Shown in pieces: positions 49,801 through 57,817 of a stretch of DNA of 64,000 bases. A program made the translations under genes and the position numbers. Under the pieces are notes generated by a model. The model had not been told where the DNA came from. It made no database searches and saw only the letters and a program-made list of their open reading frames with translations. Every line of letters starts with the position of its first letter. The stretch's first letter is position 1. The stretch covers positions 186,001 to 250,000 of the forward strand of contig NZ_FNJN01000001.1 in NCBI RefSeq assembly GCF_900104345.1, in the 5' to 3' direction. The stretch comes from Microbacterium testaceum StLB037. GTDB lineage: Bacteria > Actinomycetota > Actinomycetes > Actinomycetales > Microbacteriaceae.

Positions 49801-50500
49801 GGACGAGGAGGGCGCGCGACCCGTCGGGCTTGGGCATGTCGATCGCGATGCCGAGGTTGACGTGCGCGGGGGCCACGACCGAGGGCTTGCCGTCGATCTC
49901 GGCGTAGTAGACGTTCTGGCTGGGGAATTCCTTGAGCGCCTGGATCAGCGCCCAGCCGATGAGGTGCGTGAAGCTCACCTTGCCGCCCCGCGTGCGCGAC
50001 ATGTGGTTGTTGATGACGATGCGGTTGTCGATCATCAGCTTCGCCGGGATCGTGCGCACGCTGGTCGCGGTGGGCACCGTGAGCGAGTCGTCCATGTTGG
50101 ACGCCAGGGCCTTCGGCATGCCCTTGAGGACCGTCACGCGGTCTTCTTCGGTGCTCTCTCCGGCTGCGGAGGGCACCACGCTGGGCGCCTGCGCCGGGAT
50201 CGGCTGCGGCTTGGCCGGCTTCGCCGTGGTGCGGGCGACCGGCGCCTGACCGACCACGGGGATGGGAGCCGTCACCGGCTTGGGCTCGGACGCCGCCGGC
50301 GCCTGCGGCGCGGAGGGCGGGGGAGCGGCGGCGGAGGATCCATCGACGACCGGGTGGTACGCCTCCAGAATCGGCCACCAGGCCTTGTCTACGGAGTGCT
50401 TGTCGACTTTGAACTGTTCGTAGAGTTCGTCTACGAGCCACTCGTTCGCGCCGAACTCGCCCTCGCTCGAAGTACCGACGCCCGTCACCTGGCTCGACAC
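46808..50500 (-). CDS. kgd: Multifunctional 2-oxoglutarate decarboxylase/dehydrogenase (Kgd/OdhA type)
   Basis: A 1230-residue TCA-cycle enzyme. It has the Kgd layout: an N-terminal FGANEWLVDELYEQF helix (1-40), a Pro/Ala-rich linker, a succinyltransferase-like E2 domain (about 125-345, with TYDHRVIQGAGSGEFLKKV) and a thiamine-diphosphate E1 domain (about 390-1230, with GMAHRGRLNVL and HVNGDDPEAVV). There is no lipoyl domain, as in mycobacteria and corynebacteria, where E2 function is fused to E1. GTG 50500 is the start that best retains the N-terminal helix; no good Shine-Dalgarno is seen. Confidence 0.97.
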   Translation of the reverse strand: MSSQVTGVGTSSEGEFGANEWLVDELYEQFKVDKHSVDKAWWPILEAYHPVVDGSSAAAPPPSAPQAPAASEPKPVTAPIPVVGQAPVARTTAKPAKPQPIPAQAPSVVPSAAGESTEEDRVTVLKGMPKALASNMDDSLTVPTATSVRTIPAKLMIDNRIVINNHMSRTRGGKVSFTHLIGWALIQALKEFPSQNVYYAEIDGKPSVVAPAHVNLGIAIDMPKPDGSRALLVPSIKRADTLTFGEFLASYEDLVRRARTNKLTPADFQGTTVSLTNPGGIGTVHSVPRLMRGQGAIIGAGALDYPAEFMGASEKTLNELAIGKTITLTSTYDHRVIQGAGSGEFLKKVHELLIGQRGFYDDIFAALRIPYAPIHWAADISVDISERIDKSARVQELINSFRVRGHLMADIDPLEYVQRTHPDLEIESHGLTFWDLDREFVTGGLGNKRVAKLRDILGVLRDSYCRTMGVEYMHIQDPAQRQWFQSNLEVKYTKPGHDEQLRILSKLNQAEAFETFLQTKYVGQKRFSLEGGESLIPLLDQILQGAASAGLDGAAIGMAHRGRLNVLTNIAGKTYGHVFREFEGAVAIGSKRGSGDVKYHLGTEGTFVGDAGDELPVYLAANPSHLETVDGVLEGIVRAKQDRKPIGTFSWLPILVHGDAAFAGQGVVVETLQMSQLRGYRTGGTIHVVVNNQVGFTTTPTDARTSVYATDVAKTIQAPILHVNGDDPEAVVRAAELAFMYREEFHRDIVIDLVCYRRRGHNEGDDPSMTQPLMTNLIEAKRSVRRLYTESLVGRGDITEDEYEQAKQDFQNRLEVAFADTHEAETGANPVVTIDAAEEPAVGAPETTGVSREVVQHIGDAFVNKPDGFTVHTKLQQLLEKRHDMSRNGNIDWAFGELLAFGSVLMEGTPVRLAGQDSRRGTFVQRHSVLHDRDNGQEWLPLANLSENQGRFWVYDSLLSEYAAMAFEYGYSVERSDALVLWEAQFGDFANGAQSVIDEFISSADQKWAQQSSVVLLLPHGYEGQGPDHSSARIERYLQMCAQDNMIVARPSTPASYFHLLRRQAYQRPRRPLVVFTPKAMLRLRGATSPVEDFLEGRFEPVLDDNRGVDKGAVTRVLLHAGKIHWDLRAELDKNPNPEIALVRLEQYYPAPIEELTRVLGEYPNAELVWVQDEPENQGAWPFIALEVADQLGGRSIRRISRAAAASTATGSPKVHANEHAAIMKEALAR

Positions 50501-50637
50501 AGTCGATCGCCTGCTTTCCTCGATGAAGATTCCTGTGGATACGCGGACGTCGCCGTCCTGCGTTCCTGCCAGCCTAGCCGAGGATTCTGGACGCCTTTCG
50601 GGTCTTTACATTCCCCTGATGTGGTGAGGTGGATGCC

Positions 50638-52098
50638 ATGGAGTTCTCCGGCGCGCAGCCCGATGTCGACCTGACGTACTCGGACGTGTTCCTCGTCCCC
50701 CGCCATTCCGAGGTGCGGAGCCGCCTCGACGTGGACCTCGCCCCCGCCGACGGCAGCGGGGCGACGATCCCGCTCGTCTCGGCGAACATGAACTCGGTCA
50801 CGGGCACGCGGCTCGCGGCGACCCTGGCCCGTCGCGGTGGCCTCGGCGTGTTGCCGCAGGACATGGCGCTGGAAGATCTGGTCGAGGCCGTGTCGTGGGT
50901 CAAGGCCCAGCCGACCGCGTGGGACACGCCCCTGATCCTCCCGCCCGAGGCTACCGTCGCCGACGCCCGCCGCATCCTCCCGGCGGTGCCCGGTCGGGGC
51001 ATCGTCGTGGCCGTCGCTCGTGAGGACGGGGTGGTGGACGTGTCCGCGGTGCGGGGCATCGTGTCCGCGGGGCGCCTCGCCACGGCCCTCCCTGACGCCA
51101 CGCTGGGTGACATCGCTCGTCGGGACGCCGCTGCGCTCGACGCGGCGGACGTGCACGACCCGCGCGAGGTGTTCGCGCGGATCGAGGCCGCGGGCGTCGA
51201 CATCGTGCCGGTGGTCGACGGCGACCGGCTGGTCGGCACCCTTTCCGCACGCAGCGCGTTGCGCGCCTCCGTCTACCGCCCGGGTGTCGACGACCGGGGG
51301 CGCCTCATCGTCGCCGCGGCCGTCGGGGTGAACGGCGACGTCGCCACCAAGGCGCGCGCCCTCGCGGACGCCGGGGTGGACGTCCTCGTCGTCGACACCG
51401 CCCACGGCCACCAGGCCCAGATGCTCCGGGCGCTGCGCGCGGTGTCCGCCCTCGATCTCGGCATCCCGATCGCCGCCGGCAACGTGGTGACCGCGGACGG
51501 CGTCGCCGACCTGACCGACGCCGGGGCGACGATCCTCAAGGTGGGCGTGGGACCGGGCGCGATGTGCACGACCCGCATGATGACCGCGGTCGGGCGGCCC
51601 CAGTTCTCGGCGGTGCTCGAGACCGCCGAAGCCGCCCGGTCGGTGGGGGCGCACGTGTGGGCGGACGGCGGCGTGCGCTACCCCCGCGACGTGGCCCTCG
51701 CACTCGCCGCGGGCGCGGCATCGGTCATGGTCGGCTCGTGGTTCGCCGGGACCATCGAGGCGCCGGGAGAGCTGCAGACCGACGCCGGAGGGCGCATCTA
51801 CAAGGAGTCGTGGGGCATGGCCTCGACGAAGGCGGTGCAGGGACGGTTCGGTGCGCTCGACCCGTTCGAGCGGGCGCGCAAGGAGCTGTTCGCCGAGGGC
51901 ATCTCGTCGTCGCGCATCTACCTCGACCCGCAGCGTCCGGGCCTGGAGGACCTGCTCGACATGATCACCTCGGGCGTGCGCTCCTCGTTCACGTACGCGG
52001 GAGCGGCCACCGTCGCCGAGTTCCACGAGCGCGCCCGCGTCGGCCTGCAGTCGGCCGCCGGGTACGACGAGGGCAAGGCGCTCCCCGTCAGCTGGTGA
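50638..52098 (+). CDS. guaB1: GuaB1-type IMP dehydrogenase-like protein (GMP reductase)
   Basis: A 486-residue IMPDH/GMPR-fold enzyme with two CBS domains (about 95-205). The catalytic-Cys loop is GVGPGAMCTTRMM, with DTAHGH and the phosphate-binding WADGGVRYPRD. GuaB1 of mycobacteria works as a GMP reductase, recycling GMP to IMP. ATG 50638 is chosen with GAGG 8 nt upstream; GTG 50629 would add three residues. It overlaps the convergent GH76 gene by 11 bp. Confidence 0.9.
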   Translation: MEFSGAQPDVDLTYSDVFLVPRHSEVRSRLDVDLAPADGSGATIPLVSANMNSVTGTRLAATLARRGGLGVLPQDMALEDLVEAVSWVKAQPTAWDTPLILPPEATVADARRILPAVPGRGIVVAVAREDGVVDVSAVRGIVSAGRLATALPDATLGDIARRDAAALDAADVHDPREVFARIEAAGVDIVPVVDGDRLVGTLSARSALRASVYRPGVDDRGRLIVAAAVGVNGDVATKARALADAGVDVLVVDTAHGHQAQMLRALRAVSALDLGIPIAAGNVVTADGVADLTDAGATILKVGVGPGAMCTTRMMTAVGRPQFSAVLETAEAARSVGAHVWADGGVRYPRDVALALAAGAASVMVGSWFAGTIEAPGELQTDAGGRIYKESWGMASTKAVQGRFGALDPFERARKELFAEGISSSRIYLDPQRPGLEDLLDMITSGVRSSFTYAGAATVAEFHERARVGLQSAAGYDEGKALPVSW

Positions 52099-53122
52099 GC
52101 AGGCGGTCGAGGGTCGCCGCGGCCTCGAGCGTGATCCAGGCGCCCAGCTGCACCGAGAAGTCCAGGTCGTCGCCGTCGGCGACGGCCGCGCGGCGCGGGT
52201 CGGCCGGGAACAGCCCGTCGCGGCGCCCCTCCCACAGGGCGTCGGCGTTGCGCTCGACCAGTCGCCGGGCCGCGTGCGCCGCGGCCTCGCCCTCGTCGTC
52301 TTCGCTCTCGGACAGCTCGACGGCCGCGTCGGCGAGATAGCGGGCCAGGATGCCGGCGAACAGGCCCCCGTCGCCGCCTCCGGCCGCGGGCATGAGCCCC
52401 TCGTCGTCGGCACACCATCGCTCGACCGCGTGCACGAGTTCGCGCGCCCGGCGCACGTGCCTCCAGGCGGCGTCGGTCTCGTCGATCGCCGACTCGCCCA
52501 GCAGCAGCTCGAGCCCGATCGTCGCGCCCTGGTTGTAGGTCCACAGGTCGGGGCGCACCGCGTCGTGCTCGATGCCGTCGCGGACGAGGCCGGTGCTGTC
52601 GTCGTCGAGGGTGGATGCCATCCAGTCGGCGAGCCGCTCCGCCTCGGTGCGGTGACCGGTCAAGGCCAGCACCATCGCCCCCGGGGCGTTCGCGGGCGCG
52701 TTGTACAGCGCGCTGCCGACGCTCCACGGGAGGGCGCCGACACCGGGGTCGATCGCCTCGTGCAGGCGCCCGGCGATCTTGCGGAACGCGCGGGGGTTCG
52801 CGCGGCTGGTGAACAGTCCCAGTCCCATCCAGGCGATGTCGTCGTAGAACGGCGTCGTCCAGCGCCCGATGGTGCGCAGCGTCACGCCGCGGCCCAATCG
52901 GCGCAGGAGTCGGCGGCGTCGCGGGTCGGGGCGGTTGCGCTCGGCGTCGGCGAGCACGTGGATCAGGTGGGCGTGCCACCAGTAGTGCCACGTCCGGGCG
53001 CTGCGGGCGTCGGCGACCGAGGCGTGCGCCCAGGCGACCGGACCGTAGCGGTGGAGGTAGCGCTCGAGCACCGCTCGTTCCGCGGCGGCGGCGCGGTGCT
53101 GCGCCGGGGTGTCGGCATCCAT
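52088..53122 (-). CDS. GH76-like glycoside hydrolase, no signal peptide
   Basis: A 344-residue alpha6/alpha6-barrel protein. The adjacent Asp pair FYDDIAWMGLGLF matches the catalytic DD of GH76 alpha-1,6-mannanases, and NQGATIGLELLL and WTYNQG fit the family. Most GH76 enzymes are secreted, but here the N-terminus (MDADTPAQHRAAAAERAV) is hydrophilic, so the protein appears cytoplasmic. Start chosen at ATG 53122 (AGAGG 8 nt upstream). Confidence 0.8.
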   Translation of the reverse strand: MDADTPAQHRAAAAERAVLERYLHRYGPVAWAHASVADARSARTWHYWWHAHLIHVLADAERNRPDPRRRRLLRRLGRGVTLRTIGRWTTPFYDDIAWMGLGLFTSRANPRAFRKIAGRLHEAIDPGVGALPWSVGSALYNAPANAPGAMVLALTGHRTEAERLADWMASTLDDDSTGLVRDGIEHDAVRPDLWTYNQGATIGLELLLGESAIDETDAAWRHVRRARELVHAVERWCADDEGLMPAAGGGDGGLFAGILARYLADAAVELSESEDDEGEAAAHAARRLVERNADALWEGRRDGLFPADPRRAAVADGDDLDFSVQLGAWITLEAAATLDRLLTS

Positions 53123-53186
53123 TCGTCCATCCTCTCCAGTGCTCACGGATGTGCACGAGACGGATGCCGAGGGGCGCGGGCTGCAA

Positions 53187-53192
53187 TAGAAT
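53187..53192 (+). promoter_or_regulatory. -10 box for the CNNM leader transcript
   Basis: TAGAAT lies 10 nt before leader-ORF ATG 53203. It implies a short [12 protein letters not shown] part, then the leader ORF, then the CNNM gene on one transcript. Confidence 0.45.
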
Positions 53193-53202
53193 CGACCGCA
53201 CG

Positions 53203-53280
53203 ATGGACGACCCTCCCAGTTGTAGACCCAGGCCCCACAGACCCTCTTCCGCCGAGCGATCGAGCGGGGGTGATGCCTGA
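53203..53280 (+). CDS. Candidate 25-codon leader peptide upstream of the CNNM gene
   Basis: ATG 53203 opens a 25-codon frame ending at TGA 53278-53280, which shares its A with the ATG of the next gene (TGATG). The peptide starts MDDPPSCRPRPHRPSS: acidic at residues 2-3, six Pro, and four Arg from AGA, AGG, AGA and CGA, all rare in this genome. This resembles magnesium-sensing leader peptides of other bacteria (Pro/acid-rich starts). Whether it is [12 protein letters not shown] not shown. Confidence 0.45.
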   Translation: MDDPPSCRPRPHRPSSAERSSGGDA

Positions 53281-54623
53281 TGGATTACGTCATGCTGGGC
53301 GTGGGGCTCGTGCTCACCGTGGGAACCGGACTCTTCGTCGCGAGCGAATTCGCCCTCGTCAACCTCGACCGTGCCGACCTCGAATCCCGTCGCGCCGCGG
53401 GTGAGACCCGTCTGTCGCTGACCATCGATGCTCTGCGCATCACCTCGACGCACCTGTCGAGCGCGCAGCTGGGCATCACGCTCACGACGCTGCTCACCGG
53501 TTACACGATGGAACCGGCGATCTCGAACCTGCTCCGGCCGGTCTTCCAGTCGTGGGGGCTCCCCGAGGCGCTCACCGTCTCGGTGGCCGCCGTCATCGGC
53601 GTCGGCTTTGCGACCGTGCTCTCGATGATCCTCGGCGAGCTCGTCCCCAAGAACTTCGCGCTGGCCATCCCGCGCCAGACGGCCAAGCTCGTCATGCCGT
53701 TCCAGGTCGCTTTCACCGCGGTGTTCAAGCCCGCGATCGTCGTGCTCAACGGCAGCGCCAACGGCGTGCTGCGCGCGATGGGCGTCGAACCCAAAGAGGA
53801 GCTGTCGGGAGCCCGGTCCGCCGAGGAGCTGTCGAGCCTCGTGAAGCGATCGGCCAGCGCCGGCATGCTCGAGAAGGACACGGCCTCGCTGCTGGACCGC
53901 AGCCTCACCTTCGCGCGCCTCAGCGCGGCCGATGTCATGACCCCGCGCCCGAGCGTGCACGCGCTCGCCGCGGGCGACCCCGCCGACGACGTGGTGCAGC
54001 TCGCCCGCCGCACCGGGCACAGCCGCTTCCCCGTGTACGGGGAGTCGATGGACGACATCGTCGGCGTCGTGCACCTCAAGGCCGCGATCGGCGTGCCGCG
54101 TGAGAAGCGGGGCGACGTGCCGGTGGCGGCGCTGTCGACCGAGCCCCTGCGCGTGCCCGAGACCGTGCACCTCGACGCGCTCGTCTCGGAGCTGCGCTCG
54201 CGCGGCTACCAGATGGCGATCGTCATCGACGAGTACGGCGGAACCGCCGGCGTCGTGACGCTCGAGGACCTCGTGGAAGAGATCGTGGGCGAGGTGCTCG
54301 ACGAGCACGACCGCTCGCGCGCCGGCGTCGTGCGCTCGGCGGCGTCCGTCACGTTCCCCGGCGACCTGCGGCCCGATGAGGCCCTCGACCGCGCCGGCGT
54401 GCGCGTGCCCGAGGGAGAGGTGTACGACACGGTGGGCGGCTACATCATGGCGGCGCTCGAGCGCATCCCCGTCGTCGGCGACACCGTCGATCTCGAAGAC
54501 GGCAGACTCGCCGTGCAGCGCATGGACGGCCGGCGTGTCGACCGCGTGCAGTTCACGCCGACCCCGGTGGAACAGGACGTCGACGAGCTGGTGCGCGCGG
54601 CGAAGGGCGGTGACCAGCGATGA
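53280..54623 (+). CDS. CNNM/CorC-type hemolysin-family membrane protein 1
   Basis: A 447-residue protein: DUF21 transmembrane domain (residues 1-190; [20 protein letters not shown], and [14 protein letters not shown]), two CBS domains (about 215-335; [25 protein letters not shown]) and a CorC_HlyC domain (about 350-440). CNNM proteins act in Mg2+ transport or efflux. ATG overlaps the leader ORF stop; the stop overlaps the second CNNM gene (ATGA). Confidence 0.93.
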   Translation: MDYVMLGVGLVLTVGTGLFVASEFALVNLDRADLESRRAAGETRLSLTIDALRITSTHLSSAQLGITLTTLLTGYTMEPAISNLLRPVFQSWGLPEALTVSVAAVIGVGFATVLSMILGELVPKNFALAIPRQTAKLVMPFQVAFTAVFKPAIVVLNGSANGVLRAMGVEPKEELSGARSAEELSSLVKRSASAGMLEKDTASLLDRSLTFARLSAADVMTPRPSVHALAAGDPADDVVQLARRTGHSRFPVYGESMDDIVGVVHLKAAIGVPREKRGDVPVAALSTEPLRVPETVHLDALVSELRSRGYQMAIVIDEYGGTAGVVTLEDLVEEIVGEVLDEHDRSRAGVVRSAASVTFPGDLRPDEALDRAGVRVPEGEVYDTVGGYIMAALERIPVVGDTVDLEDGRLAVQRMDGRRVDRVQFTPTPVEQDVDELVRAAKGGDQR

Positions 54624-55675
54624 GCGACTGGGCCGGAATCGCCTGGCTGGTGGTCCTCTTGGCCGCCAACGCCTTCTTCGTCGGCGCGGAGTTCGCCGTC
54701 ATCTCGGCGCGCCGCTCGCAGATCGAGCCGCACGCCGACCGCGGCTCGCGCGCGGCGAAGACCGCGCTGTACGCCATGGAGCACGCGACGCTCATGCTCG
54801 CGACCTGCCAGCTGGGCATCACGATCTGCTCGCTGCTGATCCTGAACGTCTCGGAGCCCGCGATCCACCACCTGCTCGAGGGGCCACTGGGACTCACCGG
54901 GCTGCCCGAGGCCGCCGTCGGCGTGATCGGCTTCGTCGTCGCGCTGCTGGTGGTGTCGTACCTGCACGTGGTGTTCGGCGAGATGGTGCCCAAGAACCTC
55001 GCGTTCTCGCTCCCGGATCGCGCCGTGCTCATGCTCGCCCCGCCGTTGGTCGCCGTCTCGAAGGCGTTCCACCCGATCATCGTGGCGCTCAACTGGACGG
55101 CCAACCACGTGCTGCGACTGTTCCGCGTGGAGCCGAAGGACGAGGCCGCCTCGACCTACACGCTCGACGAGGTCGCGACCATCGTGACGCAGTCGCGGCG
55201 CGAGGGCGTGCTCGACGACTCCGCCGGAACGGTGACCGCCGTGGTCGAGTTCACCGAGAAGAAGGCCGCCGACATCGCGGTGCCGGTGAGCGCCCTGGTG
55301 ACGCTGCCCGAGACGACCACCCCGGCCGAGATCGAGCGCGCCGTCGCCCAGCACGGATACTCGCGGTACGTGATCGTCGACGAGACGGGACACCCCACGG
55401 GCTACGTGCACCTGAAGGACGTGCTGCGCGCGGCGGAGGGATCGGATGCCGACATGGCCCGCCCCATCCCCGCCAAGCGCGTGCACCACATGGTGTCGAT
55501 GCTCGAGACCACCGATCTCGAGGACGCCCTGGCCCTCATGCGCCGCTCCGGTCGCCACCTCGCCCAGGTGCGCGACGACCGCGGCGACGTGCAGTCGGTC
55601 CTCTTCCTCGAAGACGTGATCGAAGAGCTCGTCGGCGAGGTGCAGGACGCCACCGAGCGTCGCCGCTTCGTCTGA
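54620..55675 (+). CDS. CNNM/CorC-type hemolysin-family membrane protein 2
   Basis: A 351-residue paralogue of the preceding gene: DUF21 domain (about 1-180; FFVGAEFAVISARRSQIE, FGEMVPKNLAF) and two CBS domains (about 205-330; VLFLEDVIEELVGEV), but no C-terminal CorC_HlyC domain. The tandem pair is coupled by ATGA. It may form a heteromer with protein 1 (inference). Confidence 0.93.
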   Translation: MSDWAGIAWLVVLLAANAFFVGAEFAVISARRSQIEPHADRGSRAAKTALYAMEHATLMLATCQLGITICSLLILNVSEPAIHHLLEGPLGLTGLPEAAVGVIGFVVALLVVSYLHVVFGEMVPKNLAFSLPDRAVLMLAPPLVAVSKAFHPIIVALNWTANHVLRLFRVEPKDEAASTYTLDEVATIVTQSRREGVLDDSAGTVTAVVEFTEKKAADIAVPVSALVTLPETTTPAEIERAVAQHGYSRYVIVDETGHPTGYVHLKDVLRAAEGSDADMARPIPAKRVHHMVSMLETTDLEDALALMRRSGRHLAQVRDDRGDVQSVLFLEDVIEELVGEVQDATERRRFV

Positions 55676-55682
55676 ACGCAGA

Positions 55683-55724
55683 ACACCGGATGCCACGGGG
55701 CCTGGGCCTCGTGGCATCCGGTGT
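55683..55724. terminator. Terminator after the CNNM operon
   Basis: A 15-bp stem (55683-55697 with 55710-55724) contains GGATGCC in one arm and GGCATCC in the other. It is followed by CTTC. Confidence 0.85.
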
Positions 55725-55786
55725 CTTCGGGTGAGGGTGCGGTCGTTGCGTGTGATGTCGGCCGGGGTGCGCGGGTGCGGCGGGCC

Positions 55787-56845
55787 TCAGTACGCGCGGA
55801 GGTACTGCGCGGGGGCGGGGCTCGGTGCGCCCAGCTCGGCCGCGGCGCGCAGCGCGTAGTGCGGGTCGCGGAGCCATTCGCGGGCCGAGAGGATCGCATC
55901 GGCGCGGCCGTCGGCGAGGATCTGCTCGCCGAAGGTCGGATCGTCGATCATGCCGACGGCCGCGACGAGCAGGCCCGTCTCGCGTCGGACGGTCTCGGCG
56001 TAGTCGACCTGGTAGCCGGGCCCGGGGACGATGTGCTGATGGGGCACGAGGCCGCCGCTGGAGACGTCGATGAGGTCGGCGCCCGCGTCGGCGACGAGAC
56101 GCGAGGCCGCGACGGTGTCGGCGACGTCCCAGCCGCCGTCTGCGGCGTCGGTGGCCGAGAAGCGGACGAACACGACCGCCTCTCTCGCGGCCTCGCGCAC
56201 GGCCTCGGTCACCCGCGCGAGGAGGCGCACGCGGTTCTCGAACGATCCGCCGTACTCGTCATCGCGGTGGTTCGTGAGCGGCGAGAGGAACTGGTGGAGC
56301 AAGTAGCCGTGGGCGGCGTGCACCTCGACGACCTGGAAGCCGGCGCGAACGGCCCGGCGGGTGGCATCCGCGAAGTCGGTGACGACCTTCTCGATCCCCG
56401 CGGCGTCGAGGGCGACGGGGGCGGCGAAGGCGTCGTACGCCAGAGCCGAGGGGGCGACGGTGGTCCAGCCGCCCTCAGCGGGAGAGACAGTGCCGCGACC
56501 GCCGGTGAGGGGCGAGGTGGTCGAGGCCTTGCGGCCCGCGTGGCCGAGCTGCACTCCGGCGACCGCTCCGCGCGAGCGGATGGCGGCGACGATCGGGGCC
56601 CACGCCTCGGCCTGCGCGTCGGTCCAGATGCCCGCGTCCTCGGGCGAGATCCGCCCCTCGGGGGACACCGCGGTCGCCTCGGCGATCACCAGGCCCGCGC
56701 CTCCGGCCGCGAACTGCGCGAGGTGCACGTGGTGCCACTCGTTCGGCACGCCCTCGACAGCGCTGTATTGGCACATCGGCGAGACCCAGAGGCGGTTGCG
56801 CATCTCGGTACCGCGGATCGACAGGGGTGTGAAGAGGGAACTCAT
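55787..56845 (-). CDS. Old yellow enzyme family reductase (YqjM-like)
   Basis: A 352-residue FMN-dependent ene-reductase. It starts LFTPLSIRGTEMRNRLWVSPMCQYS, with the redox-tuning Cys of the YqjM class in PMCQYS. The His-x2-His pair is in VEVHAAHGYLLHQFLSP, and EYGGSFENRVRLL follows. It reduces alpha,beta-unsaturated carbonyls with NADPH. AAAGG lies 5 nt before ATG 56845. Divergent from nnrD. Confidence 0.93.
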   Translation of the reverse strand: MSSLFTPLSIRGTEMRNRLWVSPMCQYSAVEGVPNEWHHVHLAQFAAGGAGLVIAEATAVSPEGRISPEDAGIWTDAQAEAWAPIVAAIRSRGAVAGVQLGHAGRKASTTSPLTGGRGTVSPAEGGWTTVAPSALAYDAFAAPVALDAAGIEKVVTDFADATRRAVRAGFQVVEVHAAHGYLLHQFLSPLTNHRDDEYGGSFENRVRLLARVTEAVREAAREAVVFVRFSATDAADGGWDVADTVAASRLVADAGADLIDVSSGGLVPHQHIVPGPGYQVDYAETVRRETGLLVAAVGMIDDPTFGEQILADGRADAILSAREWLRDPHYALRAAAELGAPSPAPAQYLRAY

Positions 56846-56873
56846 GAGGACCTTTGCGTTCTAGGGTGACGCC

Positions 56874-57731
56874 ATGACGGCGAAGGACTTCGACGGGCAG
56901 GACGTCGCCCGTGCACTGCGGAAGCCAACGGCGGACGACGACAAGTATTCCCGCGGAGTCGTCGGGTTGCGCACCGGCTCGGCCCGATACCCGGGGGCCG
57001 CGGTCCTCGGTGTCGAGGGGGCCTGGCGGACGGGAACGGGGATGGTCCGGTACCTCGGCCCCGCGCGCGCCCAGGACTTCGTGCTCCATCGGCGCCCCGA
57101 GACCGTCACCTCGGACGGGCGCGTGCAGGCGTGGGTTATCGGATCGGGGACGGATGCCGCCGAGCGCGACGCCGCCGAGACCGCGGCGCTGCGCGGCATC
57201 CTGTCGGGAGAGATCCCCGTCGTCGTCGACGCCGGAGCGCTCGATCTCGTGCCGGGGGCGACGGCCCCCGTGATCGTCACCCCGCACGCGCGGGAGCTCG
57301 ACCGGCTCCGCGAGAGCCTCGGGATGCCGGCGGCCGACGCCCGTGACGACGACGCGCGAGAGGCGGCGGCTCGCGAGACGGCGGAGGCGTTCGGGGGAGT
57401 GGTGCTCTCGAAGGGGGCGGTGACCATCGTCGCCGCCGCGGGCGGGTGGACGCGTCGCGTGTCGGCCGGGACCCCGTGGCTGGCGACGGCGGGCACCGGT
57501 GACGTGCTCGGCGGGGTGCTCGGAGCCGTCCTGGCCGGGTCGGTGGCCGCCGGCCGCGACGCCGTGGGCGACCTCGCCACCAGCGCCGCCGCGGCCGCGT
57601 GGCTGCACGGACGCGCCGGGCGGGCGGCATCCCTCGCCCTCGGAGAAGGCGGCGGACCGATCGCGGCGCTCGATGTCGCCGAGGCCCTCCCGGGCGTCGT
57701 GGCCGCCGTCCTGCGGGACTCGATCACGTAA
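56874..57731 (+). CDS. nnrD: ADP/ATP-dependent NAD(P)H-hydrate dehydratase
   Basis: A 285-residue NAXD-type repair enzyme. Key family segments are DKYSRGVVGLRTGSARYPGAAVL, VVVDAGALDLV, TPHARELDRL and the ATP-binding GTPWLATAGTGDVLGGVLGA. The epimerase half is absent, so it is single-domain. ATG at 56874 lies 6 nt after TAGGGT (56862-56867). Confidence 0.93.
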   Translation: MTAKDFDGQDVARALRKPTADDDKYSRGVVGLRTGSARYPGAAVLGVEGAWRTGTGMVRYLGPARAQDFVLHRRPETVTSDGRVQAWVIGSGTDAAERDAAETAALRGILSGEIPVVVDAGALDLVPGATAPVIVTPHARELDRLRESLGMPAADARDDDAREAAARETAEAFGGVVLSKGAVTIVAAAGGWTRRVSAGTPWLATAGTGDVLGGVLGAVLAGSVAAGRDAVGDLATSAAAAAWLHGRAGRAASLALGEGGGPIAALDVAEALPGVVAAVLRDSIT

Positions 57732-57817
57732 CGGTTCGCCCCCGCGCACCGCGCGACGACGGGGGTCGCGCCGCCGCCCGTCCGGGTCGGGAAGCCCCGC
57801 CCGCTTAGGATGAGGCG

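Noticed and set aside
46751..50674. Very long open frame antisense to kgd
   Set aside because: High G+C makes long antisense frames common; it has no domain pattern, while kgd on the minus strand is unmistakable.
53120..53146. GTG 53146 as the start of the GH76 gene
   Set aside because: ATG 53122 has a better-spaced AGAGG; the extension has no family similarity.
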